From assembly GCF_012911875.1 (NCBI RefSeq), contig NZ_JAAXKZ010000028.1, forward strand, positions 1 through 52,826: 52,826 nt of DNA, in the 5' to 3' direction. The first letter of the stretch is position 1. The number at the start of each line of letters is the position of its first letter. The stretch is from Pseudonocardia bannensis (GTDB lineage Bacteria; Actinomycetota; Actinomycetes; Mycobacteriales; Pseudonocardiaceae). The notes beneath the pieces are model-generated. The model did no database searches, was not told the DNA's origin, and saw only the letters and a list, made by a program, of their open reading frames with translations. Below, piece by piece: positions 8,889-18,972 of this stretch. The position numbers and the translations under genes are program-made.

Positions 8889-9306
8889 GGCGGTCTCCTT
8901 GTCGCTCGGAGGCGTGCCGCGGCAGCCTGCCCGGTGCCGCCCGCATTCGTCTCGGCGACGCGCCGTCCTGCTCCGTGACCGCCGTGTTACCGCTCGTCGA
9001 TCCCGGCGCGTCGCGTCGGCGTGTCGCGGCAGGGCCGGGAAGCCGGTCCGGCGGGCCCGCAACGGGCCCGGCGCCGGGCCGTACACATGCCGCGAGCAGC
9101 GTCGATGCGATGATCACCGGTGCGCCGGAAGTCGATCACCAAGCCCGGCTCGGGTACTGGCGGGTGCTAACGTCTGCCGGGCGGGCCTCGCGGCCCGGCG
9201 TGCTTCCGCCGCACGAGAACCGGGCATCCGCGCCGTCCTCCCGGCCCCCGATCCGGTTCGGCGGATCCCGCACGCTGAGTGCCGGATCGTTGGCGAGGAG
9301 ACACCC

Positions 9307-11265
9307 GTGACGAGCGTGTTGGGCCTGATCGGGCTGGGCCTCGGAGTCATCGTCGTCGCCGGGTTGGTGGTCCTGCTGCGCAAGCCCCGCCCCGCCGAGA
9401 GCGCTGCCGAGACCGCCGAGGACCCGGGGCGCCCGCGGACCGTCGCCGAGCTCGTTCAGCTCCGGGCCGCCGCGCAGGCCGAGCAGGCCCGGTCCGCCGC
9501 CGACCCGGCCGACGCGGAGCCGGTGACCGACGCCATCCCGATGGAACCCGTCGCCGAGCGGGAGCCGGTCCCGGCCGAGCCCGTCACGGAACCCGTGCCC
9601 ACCGCCGCGTCTGCCGAGCCCGCCACCGCCGAGCCCGCCACCGCCGAGCCCGAGGCCGTCGAGCCCGAGGCCGTCGAGCCCGAGGCCGTCGAGCCCGAGG
9701 CCGCCCAGGTCGCCGCCATCGCCGAGCTCCCCGAGGTCTCCTTGCCGGCCCAGCCCCGCCGGGTCGAGCCGGCTGCGCCGCCGGCCCCCCTGCTGAGCCG
9801 TGACACGGTCAGCGCGCCGTGGGGCCGGGTGCCCGACGGCAGCCTGACGCTGCCGGCGGCGGCTCCACCGGTGCTGCTGTCCGCGCCGTCCGATCCGCCC
9901 GCGGTGCCGGCGGCGCGACGGCGCTCCTCCGGATTCGGTGACCGTCCGGCCGTGCGGAGCACACCGGTCGTCGCTGCGGCCGAGGCCGCGAACCCTGAGG
10001 CGGAGGCATCTGACCCCCGTGCGGCGGGGGCACCCGACGGGCCGACCACGGAATCTGCCGCCGAGACGCCGGACGTGATCGAGCAGGAGATCGCCGAGCC
10101 TGCCCCCGACGTGCGGGAGTCGCTGGGCGCGGCCGAGGGGCCCACCCCGCCTCCGACGGCCATCGCCCCGGTTGCCGAGGCCCCGGCGGCAGAGGTAGCG
10201 CCCGCTCCCGGGGCACCGGGCGAGGTGCCGGTTCCCGCTGCATCCGCGCCGGCGGAGCCCGCGACGGACGCCTCGGGGCCGGCCGCGTCCGGGGCGGCGG
10301 AGCCGGTGACCGGCGACTGGCCGGGGTGGACCGACTGGGCCGAGTTCGATGTGGACGAGGACGACGGCCGCGCCGACGCGGCACCCACGCCCCCGGACCC
10401 GACGCCCGCCTTCGGGCTCGCCGTCATCCCGCAGGTCGTCCCGGCGGAGGCGGTGGCGGAGCCGTCAGGCGCTGCGCCGGACGGCGAGCAGGACGACCGG
10501 CCCCCGGTCGTCCCGCTGTCCACACGGGAATCCCGGGCCGCCGCGCGCGCAGCGGCGCGTGCGGCCGAGGAGGCCGCCGCCGACGTCTCCCTGCTGCGCA
10601 CCCTCGGCTTCGCGGACCCCAACCCCCGTCCGGGCGCGGCCGCGGTCGTCTCGCTCGCGGCACCGGTTCCCGTCGAGCCGGAGATCGACGAGGTCTCCGC
10701 GGACGCCCGACCGGTCCGTTTCCGGGTGGCGCGGCGCGACGGTGTGCCGGTCCCGGACGCCGCGATGACCCTCCTGGACGGGCGGGGCCGTGAGGCCGGC
10801 CGCAGCGTGGCCGACGTCGACGGCCGCGGCGTCGTGGCGGCGCCCCGGCCCGGTGGCTACGTACTGGTGTCCTCGGCCGACGGCCACCAGCCGGGCGCGG
10901 TCGCCCTGACCGTCGACGGTCGGCCGCTCGACGTGGAGGTGCTCCTGGTCGGTTCGGCCTCCGTTGCCGGGACGGTGCGCGCGGGCCGCCGGCCGGTCGA
11001 CGGAGCGACCGTGACGCTGCTGCAGGACGGCGAGGTCGTCGGCACCGTGGATACCGGCGCCGCCGGGCGGTACCGAATCGGTGACCTCGCGGCCGGCGAC
11101 TACACGCTGGCCGTCACGTCCCCAGGGCACGACCCGGTCGCGGCGGTCGTCCGGGTCCCCGAGCAGGCCGACGTCGAGCACGACGTGGAACTCGAGCGGC
11201 CTGCGACGGCGGCCGGTTCCGCGCCGTCCGACCGCGGCGACGGCGGGGCCGACCGCCCGCACTGA
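9307..11265 (+). CDS. membrane-anchored Ala/Pro/Glu-rich protein with carboxypeptidase-regulatory-like domains
   Basis: 652 aa from the GTG at 9307, which follows GAGGAG. Residues 2-24 form one hydrophobic membrane segment followed by LRKPRP. Residues 25-455 are a low-complexity, Ala/Pro/Glu-rich and probably disordered region with 15-bp DNA repeats. The C-terminus (about 458-640) holds two Greek-key repeats of the carboxypeptidase regulatory/MSCRAMM type: PVRFRVARRDGVPVPDAAMT and then SVAGTVRAGRRPVDGATVTL, the second with DTGAAGRYRIGDLAAGDYTL. The anchor plus long spacer plus beta domains suggests a structural or scaffold role at the envelope. With no basic N-terminal leader the topology is uncertain. 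No specific function is recognised. Confidence 0.85.
   Translation: MTSVLGLIGLGLGVIVVAGLVVLLRKPRPAESAAETAEDPGRPRTVAELVQLRAAAQAEQARSAADPADAEPVTDAIPMEPVAEREPVPAEPVTEPVPTAASAEPATAEPATAEPEAVEPEAVEPEAVEPEAAQVAAIAELPEVSLPAQPRRVEPAAPPAPLLSRDTVSAPWGRVPDGSLTLPAAAPPVLLSAPSDPPAVPAARRRSSGFGDRPAVRSTPVVAAAEAANPEAEASDPRAAGAPDGPTTESAAETPDVIEQEIAEPAPDVRESLGAAEGPTPPPTAIAPVAEAPAAEVAPAPGAPGEVPVPAASAPAEPATDASGPAASGAAEPVTGDWPGWTDWAEFDVDEDDGRADAAPTPPDPTPAFGLAVIPQVVPAEAVAEPSGAAPDGEQDDRPPVVPLSTRESRAAARAAARAAEEAAADVSLLRTLGFADPNPRPGAAAVVSLAAPVPVEPEIDEVSADARPVRFRVARRDGVPVPDAAMTLLDGRGREAGRSVADVDGRGVVAAPRPGGYVLVSSADGHQPGAVALTVDGRPLDVEVLLVGSASVAGTVRAGRRPVDGATVTLLQDGEVVGTVDTGAAGRYRIGDLAAGDYTLAVTSPGHDPVAAVVRVPEQADVEHDVELERPATAAGSAPSDRGDGGADRPH
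9613..9702 (+). repeat. in-frame 15-bp tandem repeats coding for AEPAT / AVEPE
   Basis: Two copies of a 15-bp unit (GCCGAGCCCGCCACC) are followed by three copies of GCCGTCGAGCCCGAG at 9655-9699 within the disordered region of the anchored protein. Copies are identical at the DNA level, so the array is probably recent and prone to length change by slippage. Confidence 0.85.
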
Positions 11266-11333
11266 CCGGCGCGCCGTCCCGTCGGACCGGATAGGTTCCC
11301 GTCGACGTGCGGGGCCGACGAACGGGGCGAGGG

Positions 11334-12194
11334 ATGGCGGTGCAGGCGCAACGGGTCGAAGGCCGGCTGGGCGGTGTCGGCGGGATCGAGCTGTTCTGGC
11401 AGGGCTGGCTGCCCGGCGCCGACGGGCCCGGGGGTGCGGTGCCGACCGGTGTGCTGCTGATCTGCCACGGCCTCGGGGAGCACTCCGGCCGCTACGGCAA
11501 CGTCGTGGACGTGCTGGTCCCGGACGGCTGGGCCGTCTACGCCCTCGACCACCGCGGCCACGGCCGCTCCGGCGGGCGGCGTGCCCACCTGGGCCGCTAT
11601 GCCGACTTCCTCGCCGACTTCGACACCTTCCGCCGCCACGTCGTCGCCCGGCACCCGGGCCTGCCGGTGTTCCTGCTCGGTCACAGCATGGGCGGGCAGA
11701 TCGCGCTGGCCTACGCGCTCGACCACCAGGACGATCTGCGCGGCCTCGCGCTCTCCGCACCCGCGCTGGCGAGCAACGCGGTCCCGAAGGCCGCCGTGCC
11801 GGTGTTGAAGCTGCTCACGCGGGTCGCGCCGACGCTGCGGCCGGCCGGGATCGACGCCACCAAGATCAGCAAGGACCCGGCCGTCGTCGCCGCGTACCAG
11901 GCCGACCCGCTGGTGTACCGCGGCAACCCGACGCTCGGACTGTCCTCGGCGCTGTTCGCACAGATGGAGGTGCTGCCGGAACGAGCCCGCGGGCTGCGCC
12001 TGCCGCTGCTGCTGCAGCACGGGACCGCCGACGTGCTCACCGAGCCCGCCGGCAGCCGCCGGCTGGAGTCGGCCAGCGGCTCACCGGACCAGACCGTGCA
12101 CTGGTACGAGGGCCTGTGGCACGAGATCTACAACGAGCCGGAGCGCGACGGCCCCCTCGCCGACCTCCGCAGCTGGCTGGCAGCCCACCGCTGA
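11334..12194 (+). CDS. alpha/beta hydrolase, monoacylglycerol-lipase type
   Basis: 286-aa serine hydrolase of the lysophospholipase/monoacylglycerol lipase group. LLICHGLGEHSGRYGNV is the oxyanion-loop HGxGEHSGRY signature, ALDHRGHGRSGGRRAHLGRY is the family motif, and LLGHSMGGQIALAYA holds the nucleophile serine. GTADVLTEPAGS holds the acid and LWHEIYNEPE the histidine. All triad residues are present. The ATG at 11334, after GGCGAGGG, is preferred over a GTG 27 bp upstream. It probably cleaves monoacylglycerols or similar lipid esters; the substrate is inferred from the family. Confidence 0.92.
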   Translation: MAVQAQRVEGRLGGVGGIELFWQGWLPGADGPGGAVPTGVLLICHGLGEHSGRYGNVVDVLVPDGWAVYALDHRGHGRSGGRRAHLGRYADFLADFDTFRRHVVARHPGLPVFLLGHSMGGQIALAYALDHQDDLRGLALSAPALASNAVPKAAVPVLKLLTRVAPTLRPAGIDATKISKDPAVVAAYQADPLVYRGNPTLGLSSALFAQMEVLPERARGLRLPLLLQHGTADVLTEPAGSRRLESASGSPDQTVHWYEGLWHEIYNEPERDGPLADLRSWLAAHR

Positions 12195-12273
12195 ACCCGT
12201 TCCCGGCGAGCGAGAGGGGTCTCCGTTGCGTCCGACGCCCCGAGAGCCACCTCTGCGCCCGGGAGGCGGAGGC

Positions 12274-12978
12274 TCAGCGCGGGACGGGTGTCGCCGGGTC
12301 CATGTCGAACGCGACGTGGTCGACGATCGTCGTGACCACCGGGCGGCGCGGCAACCCGATCGAGCGCAGCTCGTCGGCCATGGGGTGGCCACTGCCCAGC
12401 ACGACCCGAGCGGCGCCGAACCCGAGCCGCACCCCGCGGGCCCGCATCCGGACCCCGCTGACCAGCACCTGGTCGCCCTGCGGTGCCAGCGCGGTGAGCG
12501 TGCCGGGGACGGTGCCGGGCAGCCGCCCCGGCAGGGTGCTCAGCGATGCGCTCAGCACGTGCCGGTCGTCCTCGGCGAGGTGGCAGTCGGCGTGCCCGCC
12601 GGAGATGTCGAGCTCGGTGCGGCTCAGCCACTTCGGCAGCCCCCACAGCGCCCGGCCGGCCTCCATCGTGAAGGTCTGGGTCACCGGGAGCTGGTGGATG
12701 TACGGCCCGGTGCGGCCACGGTGCCGTGCGAGCAGCGCCACCCCGACCTCGTCGTAGTCACCGAGGTCGTTGACCTTGTAGTCGACGAACACGAGGAACA
12801 GCGGGGTCCGGCCCGCCACCGAGACGAGCTCCAGACCGGTGCCGTCGACGAGGCGGCGGGCCCGGTCGGCGCGGACCAGGTAGGTCGCGCAGGCCACCGA
12901 GGCCTCGCTGATCCGGACCGGGAAGCTGATGCGCCGGCCCTGGATCTCCCAGCTGCCGTCGTCGAGCAAGGTCGCCAC
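12274..12978 (-). CDS. acetoacetate-decarboxylase-family protein
   Basis: 234 aa with the ADC fold. The RALWGLPKW segment places Lys116 where the Schiff-base lysine of acetoacetate decarboxylase lies (Lys115 in Clostridium). The preceding DYDEVGVALLARHRGRTGPY resembles the family's cone-forming strands. True acetoacetate decarboxylases have Glu and Arg residues lining the lysine pocket. Many actinobacterial relatives do other aldol/imine chemistry, so the reaction is left open. The gene is convergent with the lipase-like gene. Confidence 0.85.
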   Translation of the reverse strand: MATLLDDGSWEIQGRRISFPVRISEASVACATYLVRADRARRLVDGTGLELVSVAGRTPLFLVFVDYKVNDLGDYDEVGVALLARHRGRTGPYIHQLPVTQTFTMEAGRALWGLPKWLSRTELDISGGHADCHLAEDDRHVLSASLSTLPGRLPGTVPGTLTALAPQGDQVLVSGVRMRARGVRLGFGAARVVLGSGHPMADELRSIGLPRRPVVTTIVDHVAFDMDPATPVPR

Positions 12979-13122
12979 AGCACCCGAGTCTCGCGCAACC
13001 GTCCACGTCCGGGAACGGGCGGGCAGGGCCGTCGGCGGCCTGGACGGACCACGGGGTGCTGCGCCGACGGCGACCTGGCACGCTTGCGGCCGGGGGTGGA
13101 TCAGGAATGAGACGGTTGTCCG

Positions 13123-16100
13123 GTGGGTGAACCGACCGTGCCGTCGGCGAGTGCCTCGGAACCGAACATCTCGGTCAGCAGGTTGATCGCCGAGACCGAC
13201 TGGTCCCGGACGAGCCTAGGGCCTGTGCGGGACTGGCCCACAGAGCTGCGCACGGCGATCGACATCATGCTCGGCTCCCGGCACCCACTCGTGCTGTGCT
13301 GGGGTCCGGACTTCGCCTTCCTCTACAACGACGCGTTCGTCGCGGGCGCGGGCAACAAGCATCCGGGCGGGTTCGGGCAGCCGTGCCGGGAGGTCTGGCC
13401 GGAGATCTGGGACAAGGTCGGGCCACTGCTGGAACAGGTGCGCGCCACCGGCGAGCCGGCGTTCCGCGACGACGACCTGCTGGTCATGCACCGCAGCGGT
13501 TTCCCGGAGGAGACCTACTGGCGCTACTCCTACAGCCCGATCAGGGGCTCGGACGGTTCCGTGGCCGGCATCTTCAACGTGACGTCGGAGACCACCGGCA
13601 AGGTCGTCGGCGAGCGGCGGTTGCGGCTGCTCGGCCGGCTCGCCGAGGTGGCGCCCGAGGCGCGGACGGTGGACCAGGCGTTGCGGGAGGTCGGCGCGGT
13701 GCTGGCGTCCGCCGGACCGGACGTGCCGTGTGCGCTGCTCTACAGCCACCCGGACGGGCAACCCCGGCTGGTCGCCGCCCCCGGTTTCCGGGAGACGCCC
13801 GAGGACTTCGTCCCCCCACCGGTCACCCCCGGTGTGCAGATCGTGGACATGCCTGCGGGCCTCCCCGCGACCCGCTCGGCGACGCCGGTGCGGCACGTCG
13901 CCCTGGCGGCGCTGCCCGGCGATGACGGCAGCTCGCCCGCCCCGCTGCTGATCGGCGTGCCACCGCGCATCCGCGTCGACGAGGACTACCGTTCGTTCCT
14001 GAGCCTGGCCGTGGGGCACATCGCCACCGCGGTGGCCACCGCCCGGTCGCACGAGGCGGAGCGGCGCCGACACGAGGCCCTCGCGGCCCTGGACCGGGCG
14101 AAGACCGAGTTCTTCACCGGCGTCAGTCATGAGTTCCGAACGCCGCTCGCGCTCATCCTCGGCCCGTTGGAGCAGCTGCGCACCTCGGCGACCGACCCGG
14201 CCGTGCGGGTCGACGTCGAACTGGCGCACCGCAACGCGCAGCGGATGCTCAGGCTCGTCAACAGCCTGCTCCACGTCGCCCGGCTCGAGGCGGGCCGGAC
14301 CGAGGCCACGTTCGTCCCGGTCGATCTCGGAGCCGTCACCGCCGAGCTCGCCGGGCTGTTCCGTCCGGCGACCGAGCGGGCAGGGTTGCGCCTCGACGTC
14401 GACTGCCCGCCCACGTCCCGGCCCGTATGGGTGGACCAGGACATGTGGGAGAAGATCGTCCTCAACCTGCTCACCAACGCCGTCAAGTACACCTTCACCG
14501 GCGGCATCACCGTGACCCTGCGGGTCGAGGGCGAGCACGCCGTGCTGCGGATGGCCGATACCGGAACCGGCATCCCGGCCGCCGAGCTGCCCCAGCTCTT
14601 CGAGCGGTTCCACCGGGTCCGAGGTGCGCGGGCCCGCTCGCACGAGGGCAGCGGCATCGGGCTGACCCTCGTCCGCCAGCTGGTCGAGCTGCACGGCGGC
14701 ACCATCGACGTGACCAGCACACCGGATGTGGGGAGCACGTTCACCGTGCGGATCCCCATGGGCTTCGCGCACCTGCCGGTGGAGAGCATCGGCGCGACCG
14801 GCGGAGCGCCCGCCCGGCCCACCGGCGCGGGTGCCGGACCGTTCCTGGACGAAGCACTTCGCTGGCTCCGCGGCGACGCGGGCGAGCCGGACCACCCGGC
14901 AGGCCCCGACGCGGAGGTGCCCGCGCGGCCGATGCCGGACATGGCCGGCCGCCGGGACCGGGTGCTGGTCGCGGACGACAACGCCGACATGCGGGACTAC
15001 CTGCAGCGACTCCTCTCGGAGCACTGGACGGTGCAGACCGTCGCCAACGGGGTCGAGGCCCTCGACGCCGCCCGCGCCGACCCGCCCGACCTGGTCGTGG
15101 CGGACGTGATGATGGCGGGGCTGGACGGCATCGGGCTGCTCCGCGCGCTGCGCACCGACGCCCGCACGGCGGGGCTGCCGGTGGTGCTGCTCTCGGCGCG
15201 GGCCGGGGAGGAGGCGGCGGTCGAGGGACTGGCGGCCGGCGCCGACGACTACCTGGTCAAGCCGTTCTCCGCGCGGGAGCTGCTGGCCCGGGTCGGTAAC
15301 CACCTCCAGCTCGGGCGCACCCGGCGCGCCGCCGAACTGCGGTTCCGGGCGATGGCCGACTCCACTCCCGCGCTGATCTGGGTGGACGACGCGGGCGGGC
15401 ACCGGGTGTTCGTCAACAAGGGCTGGCAGGACTTCACCGGCGTCACCGACCCGGTCGCCGAGCTGGGTACGGACTGGCGGGACCGGATCCACCCGGAGGA
15501 CCGCGAGCGTTACCGGGAGGTGACGTCGGCGGCGGTCCGGCGGGGTGCGCCGTTCGAGGTCGAGTACCGGCTGCGACACCACAGCGGCCGCTACCGCTGG
15601 GTCCTCGACCGCGGCGCCCCGGTGGGTGGCGACAGGCTCACGGGCTACGTCGGTGGCTGCCTCGACATCGATGCGCGGCACCTCGAGCAGCGCCGGCACC
15701 GGGTCTACGCGGGACTCGGTGACGCCATGGAGGCCGAGGTGACCGCGGACGGCCGGCTGCACGCGCTGGCCCGGGTCCTGGTGGCCGAGGGCCTCGCCGA
15801 CGTCGTCCGGGTGCACGAGGGCGCCTCCCACGACGACCTGACCCTGCGGGCGGTCGCGGCGACCGACCCCGCGGTGGAACAGCTCCTGTGGCGGCTCGAC
15901 AGCGGGTCCGGGTTGCACCGGCGGGTCATGGCGTCCCGGGAGCCGCGGATCATCGATCTCTCCCAGCTGGTGGCGGGCATGCCCGAGGCGGACCTCGAAC
16001 AGCTGACGTTGTGGGAGCAGGCGGACCTGCGCTCGATGGTCGTCGCCCCGCTGGTCGCGCGCGGCGGGATGCTGGGCATGGTCGCGGTGGGACGGACGAC

Positions 16101-18723
16101 CGGTTCCCCACGCTACGACCCGCAGGACCTCGAACTGTTCGCCGAGATCGCCCGCCGGGCCGGGGTCGCGCTGGACAACGCGAGGCTCCTGGAACTGGAG
16201 CGGGCCGCCGCGCAGCGACTCGGCATGCTGCACCGGGCGACCGCGGAGATGTCGGCCGCGGCCACACCGGCCGAGGTGGCCCGCATCGCGTCGCATCACC
16301 TCGTCACGCTGCTCGACGCGCCTCTGGTCGGGGCATGGGAGCTGCGGGACGGCGCGCTGGAGGTGCTGACCAGCCAGGGCTGGAGCCTGTCGGCGCACCG
16401 CACCTGGTCGTCCATCCCACAGGACGTGGAGCTACCGGTCTCGGAGGTGATCCGTACCCGGCGGCCGATGTGGCTGGACAACCTCGCGGACCGGCCCGAC
16501 CGCAGCCCGTCGCTCGAGCCCGCGACCGCCGGGGCCGGGCTGGCGTCCCTGGCGCTGCTGCCGCTCGTCGTCGGCGACCGCTGCCTCGGGGTGCTGGGGG
16601 CGGCGTTCCGCGAGCCGCGGGTCATCGGGGCCCACGACCGGGAGGCCGCGGTCGCCGTGGCCGAGTTGGCCGCGCAGGCCCTCGACCGTTCCTCGCTGCT
16701 GGTGGCCGAGACCGAGGGCCGCCGGGTCGCCGAGCGGCTGAGCGCGGTGGCCACCTCGCTGTCGCGGGCCACCGACCTCGACTCCGTCGCGGCGGTGATC
16801 GTGGCGCACGGGCTGTCCGCGCTCGAGGCCGATGCGGTCGTCGTGCTGCTGGCCGGTGACACCGGAGCGCTGTACCCCCTGGCGGAGGAGGGCTGGCCGG
16901 AGGGCGCCGGGTCGGCGGAGCTCTCCGCCGGGGCCGCGCACCCCCTCGCCCACGCCGTGCGCACGGGCGAACCGGTGTGGCAGGCCGATCGGGGCGGGCC
17001 GGCCACGAACGGCCCCGATCCCGATGTCGGCCCCGACGACGAGGTCTACCCGGTGCACACCGCGATCCCGCTGCTGGTCGGTGGCCGGCCGATCGGCGCG
17101 CTGGGCCTCCGGTTCGCCGGTCGGCCGGTGTTCAGCCCACAGCGGCGCAGCTTCGCGCTCACCCTGGCCAGCCAGTGCGCCCAGGCCGTCATGCGGGCCC
17201 GCCTGCACCAGGCCGAGCACGAGGTCGCCGTCATCCTGCAGCGCAGCCTGCTGCCGCAGCGACTGCCCGATCTCGACCGGCTCGCGCTGGCCACCCGGTA
17301 CCTGCCCGGGACCGCGGGTACCGAGGCCGGCGGGGACTGGTTCGACGTGCTGGCCCTCGAACAGGGGAAGGTCGCGCTCGTCGTCGGCGACGTCGTCGGC
17401 CGTGGCCCGTCCGCGGCGGCGGTGATGGGGCAGCTGCGCAGCGCGCTGGCCGCGAACCTGGTCAACGGTCAGTCCCCGGCGACGGCCCTCGAGCAGCTCG
17501 ACCTCTTCGCGCTGCGCATCGACGGCGCGATGGCCAGCACCGTGGCCTGCGCAGTGATCGACTGTGAGACCGGTGAGCTGCGCTACGCCTGTGCCGGCCA
17601 CCCGCCGCCTCTCGTCGCCGGACCGGGCGGGGTCCGGCTGCTGTTCGAGGGTCGGGGTACTCCGTTGGGGGTGACCGGGCGCCCGCCGTTCGTCGAGGCC
17701 GTCGACCGGATCGAGCCCGGTTCGACGATCCTGCTGTGCTCGGACGGGTTGTTCGAGCGACGCACCGAGGTGATCGATGACGGCCTCGACCGGCTGATCG
17801 ACTCCTTCGGCGCGCTGTCGCACGGCCGCCCGCAGGATGCGGCGGACGCGCTGCTGGACCGGATGGCGGCCGGCCGGTCGGCACCCGACGACATCGCGCT
17901 GGTGATGGCGCGGCTGCTCCCGGTGCCGCTGCGCCTGCTCATGCCGGCCGAGGCCGAACGCCTGGCCGGGCTGCGGCGCCGAGTGGCGGCATGGTGTGCG
18001 GAGGCCGGGCTCAGCGAGGACGCCGTCACCGACCTGCAGCTGGTTCTCGGCGAGGCCGTCACGAACGCCGTCGAGCACGCCTATCTCGGCGGGGCACCCG
18101 GCTCGGTCGACATCGAGCTGATCCTGGAGCCGACCGGAGCGGTGTCGGTACGGGTCGCCGACACCGGTCGGTGGCGCCCACCGCCCGCCGACCCCGGCTA
18201 CCGGGGCCGCGGGCTGGCCCTGATCCGGGAGCTGAGCGAGGATGTCGAGCTCGAGCAGGGCGAGACCGGCACGCTCGTACGCTTCCGGCTGCCGCCGGTC
18301 CCGGTCGAGCAGCCGGTGCCGTTGCCGGGAGGCAGGCTCGACGAGCCCGACGCCGGCGGCCCCCCGGAGCCCCCGCCCGGTCCGACCCGGCTGCGCCGGT
18401 GGGCCGACGGGTCCTCCGTCCGGCTGCATGTGGACGGTGACCTCGACCTGGCCGGTGTGGCGACGATCCGCTCGGAGCTGATCGATCAGCTCCGGCAGGG
18501 CATGCCGATCATCCTGACGTTGGCCGCCGACTGCTACGTCAGTAGTGCCGGGATCGCGCTGCTGTCGGAGATGGCGCAGCGGGCCCGTGCGGCGGACATC
18601 GAGCTGACCGTCATCACGCCGTCCGGGAGCCCGGCACGCCGCATGCTGGTGCTCGCCGGGCTGGACCAGGTGATCGCGGTGGTGCCGGCCGATGATCCGG
18701 GCACGGGCCGGACCCGCGTGTGA
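13123..18723 (+). CDS. 1866-residue hybrid histidine kinase fused to a complete partner-switching module
   Basis: Domains in order: PAS-like (about 20-160), GAF (165-300), HisKA with phospho-acceptor His336 (GVSHEFRTPL), HATPase with N-box near 441, receiver (611-735) with Asp661 and the VKPF lysine near 708, PAS (740-865), three GAF-like segments (870-1350), SpoIIE/PP2C phosphatase (1366-1600, GGDWFD near 1404), a second RsbW-type HATPase (1605-1725, LGEAVTNAVEHAY), and a C-terminal STAS domain (1755-1855) with Ser1807/1808 at the phosphorylation position. So the phosphatase, the anti-sigma-type kinase and the anti-anti-sigma-type switch are all in one chain behind a phosphorelay. No membrane segment is seen, so it is a cytoplasmic sensor. 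Its output sigma factor or partner is not adjacent. Confidence 0.92.
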   Translation: MGEPTVPSASASEPNISVSRLIAETDWSRTSLGPVRDWPTELRTAIDIMLGSRHPLVLCWGPDFAFLYNDAFVAGAGNKHPGGFGQPCREVWPEIWDKVGPLLEQVRATGEPAFRDDDLLVMHRSGFPEETYWRYSYSPIRGSDGSVAGIFNVTSETTGKVVGERRLRLLGRLAEVAPEARTVDQALREVGAVLASAGPDVPCALLYSHPDGQPRLVAAPGFRETPEDFVPPPVTPGVQIVDMPAGLPATRSATPVRHVALAALPGDDGSSPAPLLIGVPPRIRVDEDYRSFLSLAVGHIATAVATARSHEAERRRHEALAALDRAKTEFFTGVSHEFRTPLALILGPLEQLRTSATDPAVRVDVELAHRNAQRMLRLVNSLLHVARLEAGRTEATFVPVDLGAVTAELAGLFRPATERAGLRLDVDCPPTSRPVWVDQDMWEKIVLNLLTNAVKYTFTGGITVTLRVEGEHAVLRMADTGTGIPAAELPQLFERFHRVRGARARSHEGSGIGLTLVRQLVELHGGTIDVTSTPDVGSTFTVRIPMGFAHLPVESIGATGGAPARPTGAGAGPFLDEALRWLRGDAGEPDHPAGPDAEVPARPMPDMAGRRDRVLVADDNADMRDYLQRLLSEHWTVQTVANGVEALDAARADPPDLVVADVMMAGLDGIGLLRALRTDARTAGLPVVLLSARAGEEAAVEGLAAGADDYLVKPFSARELLARVGNHLQLGRTRRAAELRFRAMADSTPALIWVDDAGGHRVFVNKGWQDFTGVTDPVAELGTDWRDRIHPEDRERYREVTSAAVRRGAPFEVEYRLRHHSGRYRWVLDRGAPVGGDRLTGYVGGCLDIDARHLEQRRHRVYAGLGDAMEAEVTADGRLHALARVLVAEGLADVVRVHEGASHDDLTLRAVAATDPAVEQLLWRLDSGSGLHRRVMASREPRIIDLSQLVAGMPEADLEQLTLWEQADLRSMVVAPLVARGGMLGMVAVGRTTGSPRYDPQDLELFAEIARRAGVALDNARLLELERAAAQRLGMLHRATAEMSAAATPAEVARIASHHLVTLLDAPLVGAWELRDGALEVLTSQGWSLSAHRTWSSIPQDVELPVSEVIRTRRPMWLDNLADRPDRSPSLEPATAGAGLASLALLPLVVGDRCLGVLGAAFREPRVIGAHDREAAVAVAELAAQALDRSSLLVAETEGRRVAERLSAVATSLSRATDLDSVAAVIVAHGLSALEADAVVVLLAGDTGALYPLAEEGWPEGAGSAELSAGAAHPLAHAVRTGEPVWQADRGGPATNGPDPDVGPDDEVYPVHTAIPLLVGGRPIGALGLRFAGRPVFSPQRRSFALTLASQCAQAVMRARLHQAEHEVAVILQRSLLPQRLPDLDRLALATRYLPGTAGTEAGGDWFDVLALEQGKVALVVGDVVGRGPSAAAVMGQLRSALAANLVNGQSPATALEQLDLFALRIDGAMASTVACAVIDCETGELRYACAGHPPPLVAGPGGVRLLFEGRGTPLGVTGRPPFVEAVDRIEPGSTILLCSDGLFERRTEVIDDGLDRLIDSFGALSHGRPQDAADALLDRMAAGRSAPDDIALVMARLLPVPLRLLMPAEAERLAGLRRRVAAWCAEAGLSEDAVTDLQLVLGEAVTNAVEHAYLGGAPGSVDIELILEPTGAVSVRVADTGRWRPPPADPGYRGRGLALIRELSEDVELEQGETGTLVRFRLPPVPVEQPVPLPGGRLDEPDAGGPPEPPPGPTRLRRWADGSSVRLHVDGDLDLAGVATIRSELIDQLRQGMPIILTLAADCYVSSAGIALLSEMAQRARAADIELTVITPSGSPARRMLVLAGLDQVIAVVPADDPGTGRTRV

Positions 18724-18972
18724 GGCGCGGCGAGGCCGGTCCGCTGCGGGAGCCGTGCCGCCGGGCCTGTGCCGAACATGTGCCGGTGACGCGCCGTGGT
18801 CGTTCTCGCGGGCCGGGACGGGCCGACACCGATGTGCTCAGATGGCCGCATGGCCCCCGCTGCATTCCTCGGCCCCATCCGGGGCACGCGGCGGGCCGTC
18901 CACTTCGACCAGTGCTGTTGCGCGAGCTGACCTCGGCGTCCGCTTCCGCTCGCCCCGCCCTGGAGTACGACC

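Noticed and set aside
9613..9702. Tandem 15-bp repeats considered as a CRISPR or regulatory array
   Set aside because: Repeats are contiguous without spacers and keep the reading frame of a low-complexity protein region. No CRISPR array or cas gene is seen in the window.
10465..11760. A 431-codon minus-strand frame across the anchored protein and the lipase-like gene
   Set aside because: It spans two real genes and their gap and has antisense composition and no motif.
13216..16398. A 1060-codon open frame on the minus strand inside the large signalling gene
   Set aside because: It has the Arg/Gly/Pro/His-rich composition of an antisense shadow in high-GC DNA, no family motif, and lies wholly within a gene with clear domains.
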